Origin: Leptolyngbya sp. SIO4C5
GTDB lineage: Bacteria; Cyanobacteriota; Cyanobacteriia; Phormidesmidales; Phormidesmidaceae
Direction of reading: 5' to 3'
Length of the DNA stretch: 9,944 nucleotides
NCBI GenBank assembly: GCA_010671965.1
Contig: JAAHIC010000101.1
Location: forward strand, 1-9,944
Made by a program: the position numbers and the translations under genes. Positions 7,536 through 9,944 of the stretch are shown piece after piece; the stretch's first letter is position 1; each line of letters begins with the position of its first letter. A model generated the notes under the pieces. The model was given only the letters and a program-made list of their open reading frames with translations. It did no database searches and was not told the origin of the DNA.

Positions 7536-7979
7536 GTGGGGCATAGCTTTCTAATTGAACCAGGGCGCTGGACTCTTCAGGGCAATTGGCTAGAGCGAGA
7601 TTCAATGCCTGTGAGCGTCAAAGGCAAGACTTTGATTGTCTGGGGTCATGATGACTGGTTCACTATGGTGACTAAGCTCAGTTTCCCTAGTACAGCGCTC
7701 GATGAGATTGCGCTGCAGTACCGAGGTCGGCTGACTAGCGGAGAGCGTCAGTATACCTTTGTGCTGCAGCATAGCATTCTAGGCCGGGTTGAAGGGGAAG
7801 GCTGGGTTGCGCCGGAGTCAATTGTTCAGCGATATTGGGTACTCGGCGATCGCCAGCGCCGCACTGGTTTTGAAACGCTTTACTGCGTAGGAGACGATAA
7901 ATATCACCTCTCCAGCGGCATCATGGCTGGCCATTATCTTACCAGTGCGATGGAAGCTACCCTAGAACGACAGGGGTAG
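7536..7979 (+). CDS. Conserved cyanobacterial protein of unknown function
   Basis: I recognise the general pattern as a conserved cyanobacterial protein but know no function. The 147 residues are rich in alternating hydrophobic and polar stretches: GRWTLQGNW (10-18), KTLIVWGHDDWFTMVTKL (31-48), RQYTFVLQHSILGRVEGEGW (71-90), SIVQRYWVLGDRQRRTGFETLY (95-116) and YHLSSGIMAGHYLTSAMEATL (123-143). This suggests an antiparallel beta-barrel of lipocalin-like type, which is inference only. No signal peptide, membrane segment or metal-site motif is visible. The start is GTG, the only start codon in the frame after the upstream stop at 7473-7475; 20 sense codons without a start precede it. Shine-Dalgarno support is weak (AGGT about 12 nt upstream). 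It is isolated: 206 nt from anmK and 501 nt from the kinase. Confidence 0.8.
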   Translation: MGHSFLIEPGRWTLQGNWLERDSMPVSVKGKTLIVWGHDDWFTMVTKLSFPSTALDEIALQYRGRLTSGERQYTFVLQHSILGRVEGEGWVAPESIVQRYWVLGDRQRRTGFETLYCVGDDKYHLSSGIMAGHYLTSAMEATLERQG

Positions 7980-8480
7980 GTTCGCACTTTTCTCGGTCTA
8001 CAGGCTGCTCAGAGGTGTCCCAACCAGCTCTGCTAAATCTTTAAGTAAAGCTCGCCTGGCTTTCATGCTAGAACCTGAGGCGATCGGGTAAAGTTTATAA
8101 AGACCTTGCGCGAATTTACGGAGCGAATGGCAAGCGGCTAGAGGCCAGTTCTGATCAGATCGGCAGCTTAAGGTTTAATAGGGAGTAGAGGAGACCAAAG
8201 CTAGCGGCTTAGGGAACCCAGGGTGTAGCGCAGATTACCGCATAGCCGTAGCCAGATCTCTGACCTATTAAAAAATATAAAGACTGGTGGCGCTGAAACT
8301 CTATTGTCGATCGCCCAAGAACCCTAGCGGCTTGCTGTCAGCCCTCAGTCTGACAGACAAGATTGCAATTTATAAACAAGCTGGGAACTCTATCAGTGAA
8401 TTCAAGTATCTAAAGATAGCCTTCTGATTATTTGATCATACCTGTTGAAACAGTCGCTTCGTCAAGGCACACTAACGCCA
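7980..8480. other. Intergenic region upstream of the kinase gene
   Basis: This 501-nt stretch has no coding frame I can support. It contains AT-rich patches (around 8090-8103 and 8265-8280), a 10-bp direct repeat CTAGCGGCTT (8201-8210 and 8324-8333) and a small hairpin (8335-8356). The kinase promoter should lie here, but no confident -35/-10 pair was found. Confidence 0.55.
8335..8358. repeat. Overlapping small hairpins in the kinase upstream region
   Basis: CTGTCAG (8335-8341) pairs with CTGACAG (8350-8356) around an 8-nt loop. The second arm also belongs to a compact palindrome, GTCTG-A-CAGAC (8348-8358), so two structures exclude each other. It lies about 125 nt before the kinase ATG and could be an operator or part of the leader; chance is not excluded. 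Confidence 0.3.
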
Positions 8481-9944
8481 ATGTCAGACCTCAACCCTCA
8501 ACGTAAAATAGACAATCGCTACAGGCTGATTGAACAAATTGGCCAAGGCTCAATGGGGCGTGTGTATTTGGCAGAAGACATGCTGCTGGGGGATGTCAAA
8601 GTTGCTATTAAATTTTTATCGCAAACTCTGCTAACGGAAAAGCTGAAAGATCGCTTTGTTCGGGAAGCGACCACCTGTGCTCAGCTAGGTCAAAAGAGTA
8701 TTCACGTTGTTCGCGTAACTGACTATGGCGTCAACGAAGACGAAGTGCCGTTTTACGTCATGGAATATCTCAGAGGTAAAAGTTTAGGCGACATCATCAG
8801 CACCCAGCCGTTGACCATTCCCCGCTTTTTATCCCTGTGTCGTCAGATTTGTCTAGGGCTGATGGCAGCGCATGAAGGAATTGTCATTAAGGGCAAACAG
8901 TGCCCTATTATCCACCGCGATATCAAGCCCAGCAATATCTTAGTAACCCAAGATCCGACCCTGGGTGAACTGACTAAAATTCTTGACTTTGGCATTGCTA
9001 AACTGCTGCAGTCAGGAGCGGATCAGACCAACTGCTTTATGGGGACACTGGCCTATGCTTCCCCAGAACAGATGGAAGGCCGGGAGCTAGACAGCCGTTC
9101 CGACATCTACAGCCTCGGCATTATGATGTTTCAGATGCTGACCGGACGGCTGCCGGTGCGGGCGGAGACAAATTCTTTTGGTGGCTGGTACCGGGCACAC
9201 CACAATCAACCGCCTCGCTCTTTTGCTGCTGTTGAGCCAGCGCTTAAGCTGCCTAAGCGACTAGAAACCCTAGTGATGAGCTGTCTGGACAAGGAGCCGC
9301 AAAATCGCCCTAACAGCGTCAAAGCGATTTTAGAGGATCTCAGACCTTTAGAAGAGCGCTTTGGCGTAGGTCTGCGGCTGAGCCAGCACATTGGCCGTAC
9401 CCTCTCTCGTTTACCCGTTACTAAAGCCAAGCCAGAGGGCAGACGCGAGGTTTCTGAGGATCAGTTTTGCCGATTTGCTTCGTGGCCCAAAGAGAAACCC
9501 ATTGCTGAAATTGTGTTTCCTGAAATTCTGCGGATGAGCGATCGCAAGCTTCCTTCCGTCTGGATGATGCTGCAAACTTCCTTTCAGTCAGGAGACATTC
9601 GGATTCTCTATAACAACTGCATCTGCACCATGAGTCCGCATCCGATGGTGCTTTGGTTGACGGTACTCCACGTTAAAGGACAGGGACTGCGCTGGCTGCC
9701 CTGCTACTTGGACTTGAAGCACGCTGGTAGTCAAGAACTGGCTTGGCTATTAGGTCAAACCGGGCGCTATAAGCTGCTGTTTTTCAATCTCAATGAGCCA
9801 CGTAACTGCGCTCAGGTGCTGACAGCCAGCATTGCCTTGTCTCAGTGTCAGCTACTCAAAGAGTGGGTCACGATGGGCCGCGTCCAGACTTCGATTGGCA
9901 ACCCACAGCAGAGCAAAGAACTGCTGCGTAACGAGTTAAACACT
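8481..9944 (+). CDS. Hanks-type Ser/Thr protein kinase with unnamed C-terminal region (3' partial)
   Basis: The frame is open from ATG 8481 to the window edge: 488 codons with no stop, so the C-terminus is missing. The kinase domain (about 14-290) is complete and looks active: glycine loop GQGSMG (21-26), VAIK lysine K44, helix-C glutamate E62 in RFVREA, catalytic loop HRDIKPSN (145-152, D147), DFG (169-171) and the activation-loop end GTLAYASPE (188-196). It is an RD kinase. Residues 325-488 form a separate region (FCRFASWPKEKPIAEIVFP, SVWMMLQTSFQSGDIR, LPCYLDLKHAGSQELAWLLGQ) that I cannot assign to a named domain, though I believe similar tails occur in other cyanobacterial kinases. No transmembrane helix is visible in the part seen, so it may be cytosolic. 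The start fits the usual distance to the glycine loop; no Shine-Dalgarno is apparent. Its substrate is unknown, and no phosphatase gene is nearby. Confidence 0.93.
   Translation, partial: MSDLNPQRKIDNRYRLIEQIGQGSMGRVYLAEDMLLGDVKVAIKFLSQTLLTEKLKDRFVREATTCAQLGQKSIHVVRVTDYGVNEDEVPFYVMEYLRGKSLGDIISTQPLTIPRFLSLCRQICLGLMAAHEGIVIKGKQCPIIHRDIKPSNILVTQDPTLGELTKILDFGIAKLLQSGADQTNCFMGTLAYASPEQMEGRELDSRSDIYSLGIMMFQMLTGRLPVRAETNSFGGWYRAHHNQPPRSFAAVEPALKLPKRLETLVMSCLDKEPQNRPNSVKAILEDLRPLEERFGVGLRLSQHIGRTLSRLPVTKAKPEGRREVSEDQFCRFASWPKEKPIAEIVFPEILRMSDRKLPSVWMMLQTSFQSGDIRILYNNCICTMSPHPMVLWLTVLHVKGQGLRWLPCYLDLKHAGSQELAWLLGQTGRYKLLFFNLNEPRNCAQVLTASIALSQCQLLKEWVTMGRVQTSIGNPQQSKELLRNELNT

Noticed and set aside
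8201..8333. 10-bp direct repeat CTAGCGGCTT as a regulator-binding pair
   Set aside because: One such match in about 500 nt is not far from chance, and the 123-nt spacing does not suggest a known arrangement. It is listed only as a description.
9206..9430. 74-codon minus-strand frame opposite the kinase
   Set aside because: The plus-strand kinase frame is continuous and motif-rich through this region.

Overview
The window reads as chromosomal DNA of a cyanobacterium. The octamer GCGATCGC (the HIP1 repeat typical of many cyanobacteria) occurs many times, for example at 494-501, 669-676, 782-789 and 844-851. Every recognisable gene has a cyanobacterial look: GuaB3 rather than a CBS-domain IMP dehydrogenase, a KtrA potassium-channel regulator, a RimM ending PPPGLLEV, and a small protein that I remember only from cyanobacteria. 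I cannot name the genus. No transposase, phage gene, CRISPR array, tRNA or rRNA was seen. This is mostly an ordinary housekeeping region.

Layout. At 1-71 a perfect 31-bp inverted repeat is centred on an exact CIRCE operator (TTAGCACTC, 9-nt spacer, GAGTGCTAA), the binding site of the heat-shock repressor HrcA. The regulated chaperone gene, probably groESL or groEL2, would lie to the left, outside the window. From 72 to 453 there is no convincing gene, only a short palindromic repeat. A URC4/DUF1688 gene (454-1665, +) meets rimM (1662-2252, -) tail to tail with overlapping stop codons. rimM is the second gene of a tight minus-strand pair with avtA (2255-3553, -). About 450 nt without a clear gene follow, including a minus-strand terminator that serves guaB3 (4008-5171, -). 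guaB3 is divergent from ktrA (5366-6124, +), which overlaps anmK (6121-7329, +) by ATGA. A conserved 147-residue protein of unknown function (7536-7979, +) comes next. After a 501-nt gap lies a Hanks-type Ser/Thr kinase (8481 onward, +), cut by the window edge after 488 codons.

How the genes fit together. They serve separate tasks: uracil catabolism (URC4), amino-acid transamination and ribosome maturation (avtA-rimM), guanine nucleotide synthesis (guaB3), K+ uptake control and cell-wall recycling (ktrA-anmK), and signalling (kinase). Only avtA-rimM and ktrA-anmK look co-transcribed. I found no convincing new multi-gene system. The items most worth a second look are the greatly extended CIRCE palindrome, the unnamed C-terminal region of the kinase, and the uncharacterised 147-residue protein.
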